Positions 1-9,554 are shown, counted from the stretch's first letter. The stretch: DNA of 64,000 nt from CADEEN01 sp963751775 (GCA_963751775.1 CAVVVW010000008.1:310001-374000), one strand, 5' to 3'. The notes: generated by a model from the sequence alone, not told the origin. Program-made: numbers and translations.

Positions 1-387
1 GTTCCAGCGCGCACCACCACTGCTCCCGCAAAGGCGCGCCCGGGCAGGTGGCAGCGCGCCTGCGGGGCGCCGAGGAGCAGCAGGCTGCTTGTGGCCCGCG
101 CGCGCAGCGCGCCACGTAATCTGACTCTGTCGCACCCTGTCTGAGCGTAGCGAACGCAGTGAGCGCAGCGAGTTGTGCGACGGGCCACAAGGCCGAGCAC
201 CGCAGGGCAGTCGGTGCGCAGCACCGACCGCTCCGCCGAAGCGCTGCCGCCTGCCCGGGCGCGACTTTGCCGCACCGCGGTGGCAGCGAGGCAAACGGAG
301 TTGCGGCAACGGGCGACAAGGCATTGCCCGCAATGCGATGCGTCTAATGCATCGCATGTCGCACGAAGCGCGAGCGGGGCGATTGAC
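1..387. repeat. Intergenic palindrome cluster upstream of hyfE
   Basis: No convincing gene is seen here; a frame open from 175 merely runs into hyfE. The stretch holds several inverted repeats. A roughly 30-bp imperfect inverted repeat has one arm near 29-58 and the other near 238-268, both containing GCCCGGGCAGG or its complement. A second arm pair around TTGTGGCCCG (about 90-100) matches CGGGCCACAA (about 180-190), so the whole 25-275 region can fold back on itself. A perfect 8-bp stem with a 3-nt loop lies at 210-228. A run of near-repeats of GAGCG(T/C)AGCGA occurs around 143-172. Such low-complexity palindromic inserts are common between genes in Rubrivivax-like Burkholderiales (established, from memory). 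Confidence 0.6.
333..357. repeat. Perfect hairpin 31 bp before hyfE
   Basis: ATGCGATGC at 333-341 is the exact reverse complement of GCATCGCAT at 349-357, with a 7-nt loop. There is no T-tract, so it is not a classical terminator. It lies between the palindromic insert and the hyfE start and could be an mRNA-stabilising hairpin or a protein site. The role is inferred only. Confidence 0.5.
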
Positions 388-1047
388 ATGAACGACCTGT
401 TCACGCAGTTCATCAACCTGCTCGGCGCGGTCTTGCTGTTGCTGGCCTTCGCGATGATTTCGCAGCGGCGCATCCTGTCGCTGATTCACCTGTTCACGAT
501 GCAGGGCGCAACGCTGGTTGTCTCGACGGCGGTCGTCGGTTACGTGACGCAGCAGCCGCACCTGTACGTGTCGGCGGCCATCACCTTCGCGCTCAAGGTG
601 GTGCTGATCCCGTTGTTGCTGCACCGGGTGATCGCCCGCCTCGACGTGCGCTGGGATCTCGAGACGCTGATCAACATCCCGACCACGATGCTGATCGGCA
701 TCGGGCTGGTGATCTTCGCCTTCAACCTGGCGATGCCCGTGGCCCAGTTCTCGTCGAGCATCGCGCGCGGCTCGCTGGGCATCGCGCTGGCCTGCGTGCT
801 GCTGTCGTTCCTGATGATGATCACGCGCGCCAAGGCGGTGCCGCAGGTGATTGCCTTCCTGTCGATGGAAAACGGCCTGTTCTTCGCCGCCACCTCGGCC
901 ACCTACGGCATGCCGATGGTGGTCGAGCTCGGCATCGCGCTGGACGTGCTGATCGGCGTGCTGATCCTGGGCGTGTTCATGTTCCAGATCCGCGAGCAGT
1001 TCGACAGCCTGGACATCCGCCACCTCGAGAAACTCAAGGAAGACTAG
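388..1047 (+). CDS. hyfE: Hydrogenase-4-type membrane subunit HyfE
   Basis: A 219-residue integral membrane protein of the HyfE family. It is the small NuoK-like membrane subunit of hydrogenase-4 and hydrogenase-related complexes. The start chosen is the ATG in MNDLFTQFINLLGAV, the conserved beginning of the family. Several hydrophobic segments follow and the C-terminus is charged (near SLDIRHLEKLKED), as is usual. The frame is open well upstream of this ATG, but that stretch translates intergenic palindromes and is not family-like. It is the first gene of a hyfE-hyfF-hyfG-hyfI run; hyfB/hyfC would be expected upstream, outside the window. No frameshift is seen. Because the large subunit here lacks [NiFe] ligands (see hyfG), the complex is probably not a hydrogenase. 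Confidence 0.9.
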   Translation: MNDLFTQFINLLGAVLLLLAFAMISQRRILSLIHLFTMQGATLVVSTAVVGYVTQQPHLYVSAAITFALKVVLIPLLLHRVIARLDVRWDLETLINIPTTMLIGIGLVIFAFNLAMPVAQFSSSIARGSLGIALACVLLSFLMMITRAKAVPQVIAFLSMENGLFFAATSATYGMPMVVELGIALDVLIGVLILGVFMFQIREQFDSLDIRHLEKLKED

Positions 1048-1049
1048 GA

Positions 1050-1160
1050 TGTTGAGCCCCCACGTTTGCGGCTTTGCCGCAGCACTGCCCCCGGGCCGCG
1101 AAGGGCCCCTACTGACCCGGGGGCGCATGCCTCCCTTGGGACGGCCCAGCGGAAGGCATG
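1050..1160. repeat. REP-like palindromic element between hyfE and hyfF
   Basis: Three nested or adjacent palindromes are seen directly. TGCGGC-TTT-GCCGCA lies at 1067-1081. GCCCCCGGG (1087-1095) pairs with CCCGGGGGC (1116-1124). CATGCCTCCC (1126-1135) pairs with GGAAGGCATG (1151-1160) with one mismatch. The last stem contains the Shine-Dalgarno-like GGAAGG and the ATG of hyfF. The element has the character of the Burkholderiales intergenic repeats also seen at 35119-35179. Confidence 0.65.
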
Positions 1161-2616
1161 ATGGAGACCCTGTTCTTCGTGCTCGGCATCCCGCTGGCCG
1201 GCGGCGTGGTGCTGGCGCTGTTCGGCCACCGCAATGTCGCGATGGAGATCAACGTCGCCTTCAGTCTGGCCACCTTCCTCGCGACCTGCGTGCTCACCGC
1301 GCAGGTCATCGCCGGCGGCCCGATGTTCGCGCTGGGGCACGAGTTCTCCATCGATGCGCTCAACGTGTTCCTGGTCACGCTGACCGCCTTCGTCGCCATG
1401 ACCACGGCGATCTTCTCGCGGCCCTACATGCGCATCGAGCGCGACCACGGCAAGATGACGCCGCCGCGGCTGCGCCTTTATCACAGCATGTACCAGCTGT
1501 TCAGCTTCACGATGCTGCTGGCGCTGACGACCAACAACATGGGCATCCTGTGGGTGGCGATGGAGGCCGCCACGCTGACCACCGTGCTGCTGGTCAGCGT
1601 CTACCGCACCGCTGCCAGCCTCGAGGCGGCGTGGAAGTACTTCATCCTCTGCGGCGTGGGCATCGCGCAGGCGCTGTTCGGCACCGTGCTGCTGTACATG
1701 GCGGCCGAGCGCGTCATCGGCTCCGAAGGTGGCGCTTTGCTGTGGACCAACCTCGACGTCGTGAAGGCGCAGCTCGATCCGCACATCATCACGCTGGCGT
1801 TCGTCTTCCTGTTCATCGGCTACGGCACCAAGGTCGGGCTGGTGCCCCTGCACAACTGGCTGCCCGACGCCCACGCCGAAGGCCCGACGCCGGTCTCGGC
1901 GGTGCTCTCCGGGCTGCTGCTCAACGTGGCGCTGTACGCGATCCTGCGCTGCAAGATGCTGACCGACGGCGCGCTCGGCAGCCCGCTGGCCGGCCGCATG
2001 ATGATCGGTTTCGGCCTGGTCTCGGTGGTCGCCGCCGCGTTCCTGCTGATCCGGCAGCGCGACGTCAAGCGCATGTTCGCCTACTCGTCGATCGAACACA
2101 TGGGACTGATGACCTTCGCCTTCGGCCTCGGCGGGCCGATCGCCAACTTCGCCGGTCTGCTGCACATGACGGTGCACTCGCTGACCAAATCGGCGATCTT
2201 CTTCGCCGTCGGCCACGCGACGCAGAAAGCGGGCACGCAGATCATGGACGACATCCGCGGCCTGATCAAGGTCAGCCCGACCGTCGCCTGGGGCCTGATG
2301 CTGGGCTCGCTGGCGATCCTGGGCATGCCGCCGTTCGGCGTCTTCGCCAGCGAGTTCCTGATCATCACCACCGCGATGCGCGAGCAACCCTGGGCCACGC
2401 CGTTCCTGCTGATCGCGCTGGGCGTGGCCTTCGCCTCGGTCTTCAGTCGGGTGCAGCCGATGGTCTTCGGCGAGACCACGCTCAAGCCGCTTGGCGCATG
2501 CGCCGGCACTGATTCCGGTCTTCGTGCACCTGGCGCTGGCGCTGATGCTGGGGCTGTACATCCCGCCCTACCTCGACGCCTGGTACCGCGAGGCCGCACG
2601 AATGATCGGTGGCTAG
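1158..2616 (+). CDS. hyfF: Hydrogenase-4-type antiporter-like subunit HyfF (frameshifted near 2490)
   Basis: HyfF belongs to the NuoL/M/N-Mrp antiporter-like family and forms the proton- or sodium-translocating arm of hydrogenase-4-related complexes in the inner membrane. The protein has many membrane spans. It carries family landmarks such as GTKVGLVPLHNWLPDAHAEG, with the conserved Lys and His, near residue 220, and MTVHSLTKSAIFF near 335. The frame breaks near 2490, after FGETTLKPL, and continues one frame over with AHAPALIPVFVHLALALMLG to a stop at 2614-2616, which is the normal HyfF C-terminus. Start is ATG 1158 or the immediately following ATG 1161, which has better spacing to GGAAGG. 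The start lies within a palindrome. hyfG begins 6 bp after the stop. Confidence 0.85.
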
Positions 2617-2622
2617 ACAGTG

Positions 2623-4180
2623 ATGAAGATTCCTGGCCTGGACCTCGACCTCGTGCGGCTGCCCGCGCCGCTGCCGATCTGGCACGCGAGCGTCGACCGC
2701 GACGGCTGGCTGGCCGCCGCCCGCGCGGTGGCGGCTGCGGGCGGGCGCCTGGTGTCGACCTGGGGCGCGGACCGCCGACACGAGTCCGGCCGGCGGTTTC
2801 GCCGCCTGCGCGGCGTACGCGCTGCCCGGCGGCCTGGTCTGGCTGGACCTGAGCCTGGACACTTCGGCGCCAAGCTGCCCCGACCTGGCCGCGATCTTTC
2901 CCGCCGCCGGCCGCATGCAACGCGCGACGACCGACCTGCTGGGCATCGAATTCGCGGGCGCCGCCGACACGCGCCCGTGGCTGGACCATGGTCTCTGGCC
3001 CGAAGGTCTGCGGCCATTGCGCGACGGCATGCCGGCCGTCGCCACGAGCCCACCCGCCCTGCCGGCCAACTACCCGTTCGTTCGCGTCGAGGGCGACGGC
3101 GTGCACGAGATCGCCGTCGGCCCGGTCCACGCCGGCATCATCGAGCCCGGGCATTTCCGCTTCTCGGTCGTCGGCGAGAAGGTGCTGCGCCTGGAACAGC
3201 ACCTGGGCTACAAGCACAAGGGCATCGACCGCCGCTTTGCCGAACTGCCGCCGCTCGAAGCCCACCGCCTGGCGGGCAGGGTTTCGGGCGACTCGACGGT
3301 GGCCTTCGCCTGGGCCTACTGCATGGCGCTCGAATCGGCCGCGGCCTGCAGCGTCCCGGCGCGGGCCGCAGTGGCTGCGCGCGCTGATGCTCGAGCGCGA
3401 ACGCGTCGCCAACCACCTCGGCGACCTCGGCGCGCTCGGCAACGATGCGGCGCTGGGCTTCGCGCTGACGCAGTTCTCGCGCCTGCGCGAAGACTGGCTG
3501 CGCCTGTCGATGCAGGCCTTCGGCCACCGCCTGATGATGGACTGCGTCGTGCCCGGGGGCGTCGTCGGTGACTTGGATCGGCCGCTGCAGGAGCGCATGC
3601 GCGCAGCAATGCGACGCGATCGAATCCGAGCTGCGCGTGATGCGCGCGGTCTACGACGAACATGCCGGGCTGCAGGACCGCTTCCTCGGCACCGGCCGCG
3701 TGACGCCGCAACTCGCCGCGCAGCTGGGCCTGACGGGCCTGGCCGGGCGCGCCAGCGGCCAGGCGGCCGACCTGCGCTGCGACCACGCCTGGCCGCCCTA
3801 CGACCAGCTCGCCGTCAAGCTCGCCAGCCACCGCGACGGCGACGTCGCCGCGCGCGTCAGCGTGCGCTTCGACGAGGCGATCGAATCGCTGCGCCTGATC
3901 CGCTGCGCTGTGCAACGGCTTGCCCGACGGCGCGCTGCGCGCGCCGATCACGCTGCCTGCGCGCGACGCGATCGGCGCCGGCTGGGTCGAGGGCTGGCGC
4001 GGCGAGATCCTGGTTGCGCTCGAACTCGGCGCCGACGGCCGCATCCGGCGCTGCCACGCCCACGACCCGTCGTGGCAGAACTGGCCGGCGCTGGAGCACG
4101 CCGTGATCGGCAACATCGTGCCGGACTTCCCGCTCATCAACAAGAGCTTCAACCTCAGCTACGCTGGGCACGACCTCTAG
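2623..4180 (+). CDS. hyfG: HyfG-like large subunit without [NiFe] cysteines (several frameshifts)
   Basis: NuoC/NuoD-type fused subunit of a hydrogenase-4-like complex. The N-terminus (MKIPGLDLDLVRLPAPLPIW) and NuoC-like part are followed by the catalytic-subunit-like part (GDGVHEIAVGPVHAGIIEPG near 3100). Breaks occur near 2765, 3355, 3600 and 3905, and the family sequence resumes each time. At the first cysteine motif (normally RxCGxC) the DNA reads RVSGDS (3285-3302). At the C-terminal motif (normally DPCxxC) it reads FNLSYAGHD, ending at 4180. All four [NiFe] ligands are therefore absent, at sites not affected by the breaks. Known 'energy-converting hydrogenase related' (Ehr) complexes share this loss. 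A role in H2 chemistry is unlikely; the redox partner is unknown. Confidence 0.85.
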
Positions 4181-4194
4181 CGCGACGATTCGGT

Positions 4195-4777
4195 ATGTGG
4201 ACCATCGTCAAGCAGATCGTTCGCGCCGGCATCGTCACCGAGCCGCCGCCCACCGACCACGACGCGCTGCGCGTGGCGGTCGAGAGCATCCAGCGCGAGA
4301 TCCTCGACATCCTCGGCCAGGCGCTGACGATCCGCGAGGTCGACGCCGGTTCGTGCAACGGCTGCGAACTCGAGATCCACGCCCTGAACAACCCCTACTA
4401 CAACCTCGAAGGGCTGGGCATCAAGTTCGTCGCCAGCCCGCGCCACGCCGACATGCTGCTGGTCACCGGGCCGGTGTCGCGTCACATGCAGGAGGCCCTG
4501 CGCCGAACCTTCGATGCGACGCCCGAGCCGCGCCTGGTGGTCGCGATCGGCGACTGCGGCTGCAATGCGCGGCATCTTCGGCCAGAGCTATGCCAGCTGC
4601 GGCCGCGTCGCCAACGTGATCCCGGTCGATGTCGAGGTGCCCGGCTGCCCGCCGGCGCCGCTCGAGATCCTGCGCGGCATCCTGACGGCGGTGCGCCGCG
4701 CGGCGCCGAGCTTGGCCGGCGCGCGCGAGAACCCGCCGACCGGGCTGACCCCAGGGGCGAAGCAGGCACGCCGCTAA
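4195..4777 (+). CDS. hyfI: HyfI/NuoB-like [4Fe-4S] subunit (frameshift near 4565)
   Basis: NuoB/HyfI-family subunit that holds the proximal [4Fe-4S] cluster next to the large subunit. All four cluster cysteines are visible: SCNGCE (4353-4370), GDCGC (4552-4566) and GCPP (about 4644-4655). The reading frame slips by one base just after GDCGCN; the family sequence resumes as GIFGQSYASCGRVANV in another frame and ends at TAA 4775-4777. The start ATG at 4195 lies 14 bp after the hyfG stop. The iron-sulfur subunit is intact in its ligands while HyfG has lost its metal ligands. The assembly could therefore still pass electrons or couple to ion movement without a NiFe site. Confidence 0.87.
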
Positions 4778-4780
4778 AAT
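4774..4780 (+). promoter_or_regulatory. Possible -10 element before DUF3460/scpA
   Basis: CTAAAAT overlaps the hyfI stop and lies about 43 bp before the DUF3460 ATG. It is one of very few A/T-rich stretches in the area and resembles a sigma-70 -10 box. No convincing -35 at the right spacing is seen, so this is weak. Confidence 0.25.
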
Positions 4781-4822
4781 GGCCTGCCCCGCGCCTTCTC
4801 TCGTCAATCACCGGCCCATCCC

Positions 4823-5026
4823 ATGCCCCTGTTCTGGAAACCCTATCTGTCCGACGTGACGCAGTTCATCGGTCGACTCAAGGCCAGCAAGCCCACGCTC
4901 GAGGCCGAGCAGCGCGCCGGCCGTGCCTTGCTGTGGGACCGCGCGATCGATCGCGAGGCGCAGGCCGAGTGGCGCGACGCGGATGTGCCGCAGCAGCCCT
5001 ACGTCTACCAGACCAAGACGAAGTGA
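4823..5026 (+). CDS. DUF3460 family protein
   Basis: A 67-residue soluble protein that matches the betaproteobacterial DUF3460 family: an aromatic/proline start (MPLFWKPYLSDVTQFIGRLK) and a conserved EAEQRAGRALLWDR stretch. The function is unknown. Its stop (TGA 5024-5026) overlaps the ATG of scpA (5026) in TGATG, so the two genes are almost certainly translationally coupled. DUF3460 next to scpA is a frequent arrangement in Burkholderiales (from memory). No cysteines, signal peptide or membrane segment are present. Confidence 0.85.
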   Translation: MPLFWKPYLSDVTQFIGRLKASKPTLEAEQRAGRALLWDRAIDREAQAEWRDADVPQQPYVYQTKTK

Positions 5027-5892
5027 TGCTCGCCGCCGTGGTGGTCGATGGCGACTTGCCGCCGCCACCCGACCCCGATCTGGCCGCCACGCTGCCGCCT
5101 GCCGCCATGGACGCGATCGCGGTGGCCCGCCTGTACGGCGAGCCGCTGTTCGCGATGCCGGCCGACCTGTACATCCCGCCCGACGCGCTGGAGGTCTTTC
5201 TCGAAGCCTTCGAGGGCCCGCTCGATCTGCTGCTGTACCTGATCCGCAGGCAGAACTTCAACATCCTCGACATCCCGCTGGCCGACGTCACGCGGCAGTA
5301 CCTGGCCTACGTCGAGCAGATCAGGAAGCGCAATCTCGAACTGGCCAGCGAGTACCTGCTGATGGCGGCGATGCTGATCGAGATCAAGAGCCGCATGCTG
5401 TTGCCGCCGAGGAAGAGCGCCGAGGGCCGCGAGGCCGAAGACCCGCGCGCCGAACTCGTGCGCCGACTGCTCGAATACGAGCAGATGAAGCTGGCCGCGG
5501 CGCGGCTCGATGCCATGCCGGTGCTGGGCCGCGACTTCCTGCGCGCGCAGGTTGCGATCGAGCAGGCACTGGCGCCGCGCCTGCCCGACGTCGCGGCCGA
5601 CGAGCTGCGCCAGGCCTGGCACGCCATCCTCGCCCGCGCGCGGCTGGTGCAGCACCACCACATCGGCCGCTCGCAGCTCTCGGTGCGCGAGCACATGAGC
5701 CTGGTGCTGCGCAAGCTGCAGGGCCGGCGCTTCGCCCTGTTCGAGGACCTGTTCGACGCCCAGCGCGGCGTGGCCGTGGTGGTGGTGACCTTCATCGCCC
5801 TGCTCGAACTCGCGCGCGAGCAGCTGCTCGAAGTCACGCAGGCCGAGGCCTTCGCGCCGATCTACGTGCGGCTGGCCTACACGCCGAGCTGA
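5026..5892 (+). CDS. scpA: Segregation and condensation protein A (ScpA)
   Basis: The kleisin subunit of the bacterial SMC-ScpAB condensin, which bridges SMC heads and helps compact and segregate the nucleoid. The product is 288 residues with the ScpA core EAFEGPLDLLLYLIRRQNFN near residue 62, then IKSRMLLPP near 120. The C-terminal winged-helix end contains the typical VVTFIALLELAREQLL. The first roughly 45 residues before the core are Pro/Asp-rich and poorly conserved. The start at 5026 is supported by the 1-bp overlap with the preceding gene. scpB is not in the window. The frame is intact. It converges on the histidine kinase gene that ends at 5911. Confidence 0.95.
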   Translation: MLAAVVVDGDLPPPPDPDLAATLPPAAMDAIAVARLYGEPLFAMPADLYIPPDALEVFLEAFEGPLDLLLYLIRRQNFNILDIPLADVTRQYLAYVEQIRKRNLELASEYLLMAAMLIEIKSRMLLPPRKSAEGREAEDPRAELVRRLLEYEQMKLAAARLDAMPVLGRDFLRAQVAIEQALAPRLPDVAADELRQAWHAILARARLVQHHHIGRSQLSVREHMSLVLRKLQGRRFALFEDLFDAQRGVAVVVVTFIALLELAREQLLEVTQAEAFAPIYVRLAYTPS

Positions 5893-5910
5893 GCGCCGCG
5901 ACGGCGCAGT

Positions 5911-7709
5911 TCAGCGCAGTCCGAGCTTGAAGGCGACCATCGCGCGCAGCTTGTTCGGCAGCACCGGCTTGATCAGCAGGTGGAAATCGTGCCGGCCGGC
6001 CTCGTCCTCGTGGCCGCCCAGGCTGCTGCCCGTGACCACGATCGCCGGCAGCACGCGCTCGGGCCAGCGTGCGCGCAGCGCGGCCAGCGCCTCGATGCCG
6101 GTACGGCCCTGCGGCAGCCGGTAGTCGACGAGCAGCAGGTCGGGCGGCGCGATGTCGGGCGCGGTCCAGCCACTGCTGCAGCGAGGCGATGTCGGCCAGC
6201 GCCTGAACCTCGGCGCCCCAGGTCTCGAGCAAGACGGTCAGGCCCTCGCGCACGGTGGGCTCGTCTTCGACCACCAGCAGGCGGCGGCCCTGCAGCGTGA
6301 CGCCGAGCCTGGCGCCGCCGCTCGGCACCGCCGGCGCCAGGCCACGCGGCTCGCGCCCGGCCGGTACCTCGAGCGTGAACACCGAGCCGCGCCCCGCCTG
6401 CGAACGCACCGTGAGCGGGGCCTCGAGCAGATCGGCCAGCCGCTTGACGATGGCCAGCCCCAGGCCCATGCCCTTCTTCTGGTGGGCCTCGAGCGGGCGG
6501 CTGGTCTGCACCTGGTAGAACTCGTCGAAGATGTGCGGCAGGCTGGCCGGCGCGATGCCGATGCCGCTGTCCCAGACCTGGAACAGCAAGCTGCCGACGA
6601 TCACCGGGTTTGGGCCGGCAAGCCACCAGCACGCCACCGTCTTCGCTGTAGCGGATGGCGTTGCTGACCAGGTTGCGCAGGATGCGTTCGAGCAGCAGGC
6701 CGTCGGTGTGGGCAAAGCGCTGCGCGCCGTGAAAGGCGAGCGCCAGGCCCTTCTCGAACGCGGTCGCCTCGAAGGTCAGGCGCAGGCGCGCGAACAGGTC
6801 CTTGACGCTGACCGGCCCGGGCTGCACGTCGACGCCGCCGCTGTCGATGCGCGTGATGTCGAGCAGTTCGCCGAACAGGCCCTCGAGCGCGTCGACGCTC
6901 TGGTTGATGCTGTTGACCAGCGAGGCGACCTCGGGGTCGTTGGCGCGCTGGCGCAAGGCCTCGGCAAACAGGCCCATGGCATGCAGCGGCTGGCGCAGGT
7001 CGTGGCTGGCGGCGGCGAAGAACTGGCTCTTGGCGCGGTTGGCGGCCTCGGCACTGCGCCGCGCCTCGTCGGCGGCCGCCTTCTCGACGCGCAACTGCGC
7101 GGCCAGCTGCTCGGTGCGCTGCTTGAGCCCGATCGCCTGGCCCAACGCACTGCGGTAGGCACGGCCGAGCAGCATGGCAATGGCAAACACCAGGCCCAGC
7201 ACGCCGGCCAGTTGCCAGTGCCACGGCTGGGTCGTGTCGCTGGCGACGCGGGCAATCGTCGGCAGCAGGATCATGCAGCTAAAGACGATGAACAAGCGGC
7301 GCTGCGGCGCCAGCAATTGCACCGAAGCCAGGGTGTAGCTGTTGGCGATCACGATCAGGGCCAGTTCGTGAAACGGCGCACCCAGGCCCCAGAACAGCCA
7401 TACCGCGAGCGGCCACATGGCACCCTGCGCCAGCACCAGCGCGCGCCAACTGGTGCGCCAGGCCAGCAGCGTGTCCTGCCCGCTGTCGCGCGCGGCGCGA
7501 TAGCGCTGGTAATGCGCCAGGCGCAGCAGCCACAGCACGCCGGCCACCGCCAGCCAGGCCAGCAGCCGCGGCGGCTCGGCCAGCGGCCAGAACGCCAGGC
7601 CGACCACGCCGATGCCGATCGCGTTGCCGCCCAGGCTGGCCGGCGCCTGCTCGTACAACGCGCGCAGGCCGTCGACATGCAGCCCGCCGTCCGGGCGGTC
7701 GTCGGCCAT
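5911..7709 (-). CDS. Hybrid sensor histidine kinase with C-terminal receiver (frameshifts near 6620 and 6165)
   Basis: Membrane-bound hybrid kinase of about 600 residues. The N-terminal 200 residues hold around six hydrophobic segments. A short linker leads to the HisKA H-box (ASHDLRQPLHAMGLF, phospho-acceptor His), then the HATPase N-box (RNLVSNAIRYSEDGG). After a break near 6620 come the G-boxes (VWDSGIGIAP, KKGMGLGLAIV). A receiver follows (LLVVEDEPTVREGLTVLLE; acceptor Asp in LLLVDYRLPQ), with a second break near 6165. The end LLIKPVLPNKLRAMVAFKLG is the receiver's conserved Lys region. The ATG (7709) overlaps the stop of the LuxR-type regulator gene upstream, so the pair forms one operon. 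The ligand is unknown. Confidence 0.85.
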
Positions 7710-8471
7710 CAGCGCTGCGATCGCGTCCAGGCCGGAACGGCGTGACCGGCGGCGTGCTGCGTCATCTGGCTGACGGCCAACACCGCCTGCGTCCGCGACG
7801 ACACGCCGAGTGCGCGCAGCACCGCCGCCACATGGTCCTTGACGGTGTCGACGGACAGGTGCATTTCGCGGGCGATCAGCTTGTTGGGCATGCCCTGCAG
7901 CAGGTAGGCCAGGACATCGGTCTGGCGCTTGGACAGGCCCAGCGAATCGAGCGACGTCGCGGGCGCCGGGTGTGGCGCGGTGCCGGGCTGCCGATCGACG
8001 CCCTCGCTCGGATGCGGGCGCATGACATCGGGCATCGTGTCGCCGTCAGTGGGCGGCTCGATCGACCCGTAAGCCCCGCCCAGCGTCATCGGCGGCACGT
8101 AGATGCCGCCCGACATGACCAGGCGCAGGGCATCGAACAGCGTCGCGTTGCTGGCGCGCTTGGGCACGAAGCCCATGGCGCCGGCATCGATGGCGCGAAT
8201 CACGTCGCTGGCGCGATCGGATGCCGACACGACCACGATCGGCAAGGCCGGATAGCGCGTGCGCAATTCGGACAACAACTCGAAGCCGTCGCCCTCGCCG
8301 AGGTACAGATCGAGCAGCACCAAGGTCCTGGTCGGGATCGCTCTTCAGCGCCGCGCGGGCTTCGGCCGGACTGCCGACGCCGACCATCGTCACGTCGTCG
8401 CCGAGGCCGCGGATCACGGCCTGCAACGCCGCCAGGATCAGCGGGTGGTCGTCGATCAGCAGGACCTTCAT
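7709..8471 (-). CDS. LuxR/NarL-family response regulator (frameshift near 8325)
   Basis: Two-domain response regulator. The N-terminal receiver starts MKVLLIDDHPLILAALQAVI; the acceptor Asp is in LLDLYLGEGDG, just after a one-base break near 8325. The C-terminal GerE/LuxR helix-turn-helix is clear: LSKRQTDVLAYLLQGMPNKL followed by IAREMHLSVDTVKDHV. Total length is about 254 residues, slightly long because of a Pro-rich linker between the domains. The stop overlaps the start of the hybrid kinase, its probable cognate kinase. The start at 8471 is preceded by the MaoC gene stop 15 bp upstream, so regulator and kinase may be read through from the ParA/MaoC genes. Confidence 0.87.
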
Positions 8472-8485
8472 GGGCTGACGCAACT

Positions 8486-8939
8486 CTAGCGGTGGTGGCG
8501 GCTGACCATTTCGGCGATGCAGACCGGTTTGCCGCCGCCCTCGCGCTCGATCGTCGCTTCGACGATCAGCTGGGCCCCGTCGGCCAGCGGCTTCGAACGC
8601 CAGCAGCCGGAAGCGCGCCCGCAGCCGGCTGCCGGCGGGCACCGGCGCGGGAAAGCGCACCCGGTTCAGCCCGTAGTTGACGCTCATGCGAACGTCGTCG
8701 ATCGCGAACGCGCTCGCGCGCAGCACCGGCAGCAGCGACAGCGTCAGGAAGCCGTGCGCGATCGTGCCGCCGAACGGCCCGGCCGCAGCGCGCGCGGGAT
8801 CGACATGGATCCACTGCTCGTCGCCGGTGGCCGCGGCAAAGGCATCGATGCGCGGCTGATCGACGCTGACCCAGTCGCTGTCGGCCAGCGGCTCGCCGAC
8901 CGTGGCGGCCAGGTCCTGCAGGTGCGCGAAATGCCTCAC
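8486..8939 (-). CDS. MaoC-like (R)-hydratase (frameshift near 8595)
   Basis: Hot-dog fold MaoC-family dehydratase of about 151 residues, probably acting on an enoyl-CoA. The hydratase motif is seen: DEQWIHVDPARAAAGPFGG followed by TIAHGFLTLSLLP, giving the Asp/His pair of the family. The frame breaks near 8595 and resumes as PLADGAQLIVEATIEREGGG to the stop at 8486. The start is a GTG at 8939 overlapping the TGA of the ParA-like gene (GTGA), which argues for coupled translation. It lies between a ParA-like ATPase and a response regulator, a context that does not reveal a pathway. Confidence 0.8.
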
Positions 8940-9554
8940 GCCTGCAGCCAGTCGAGGATCGGTTGCCACTGCGCCAGGTCGCGCTCGGCGCGGCCGGGGG
9001 CGATGTCCCACAGCGTCGCGCCGCGCGCGGCAAGCTGCACGTACAACTGCGTGTCGCGCAGCATCGCCAGCACCGGCACCCCCAGCCCATCGAGAAAGTG
9101 GTGCAGCTGATCGGTGGCGATCGTGCCCTCGCGCACCCGCATGCCGACCACTGCCGACGCGCACCTGGTCGCCGCGCTTGTGCGCGGCCAGCTCGCGGAT
9201 GAAGGCGTGGCTGGCCTGGATGTCGAACAGGCTGGGCTGCAACGGCACGATCACGCGTTCGGCAATCCGCATCACCTCGTCGAGCTTCTTGCCGTGCAGC
9301 CCGGCCGGCGTGTCGAGCACGACATGCGTCGTGCCCTTGGGTGGGCGCACGACGTCGTCGTGCACCTGGTCCCAGCTGCGGATCGGCGGCAACTGCGCCG
9401 GGCGCAGGCCCAGCCACTGCCGTGCCGACTGCTGGCGGTCGGCGTCGCCCAGCATCACCGCGTGCCCGGCCCGTGCCAGCGCACCGGCCAGGTTGGTGGC
9501 CAGGGTGCTCTTGCCCACGCCACCCTTGGGGTTGGCGACGACGATCACTGGCAT
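8936..9554 (-). CDS. Orphan ParA-family ATPase (frameshift near 9155)
   Basis: Deviant Walker A ATPase of the ParA/MinD group, about 206 residues. The P-loop ANPKGGVGKSTLATNLAGAL is at the N-terminus. HVVLDTPAGLHGKK is the switch region, and VPLQPSLFDIQASHAFIREL follows. A one-base slip near 9155 is followed by the expected C-terminus (VGMRVREGTIATDQLHHFLD). No parB or parS-like partner sits next to it, so it is not a classical segregation locus. Such orphan ParAs position other cargoes or act on plasmids or protein clusters (family knowledge). It begins a four-gene minus-strand run with MaoC and the two-component genes, joined by overlapping start and stop codons. Confidence 0.85.

Noticed and set aside
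1044..2561. 505-codon open frame on the minus strand opposite hyfF
   Set aside because: Arg/His/Gln-rich composition with no domain; it is the antisense shadow of a GC-rich gene. The plus strand carries clear HyfF motifs.
2623..4180. HyfG as an active [NiFe] hydrogenase subunit
   Set aside because: Both CxxC ligand motifs read Ser/Gly/Leu in undamaged stretches.
8936..9554. Plasmid or chromosomal ParABS partition locus
   Set aside because: No ParB gene or parS-like palindrome nearby.
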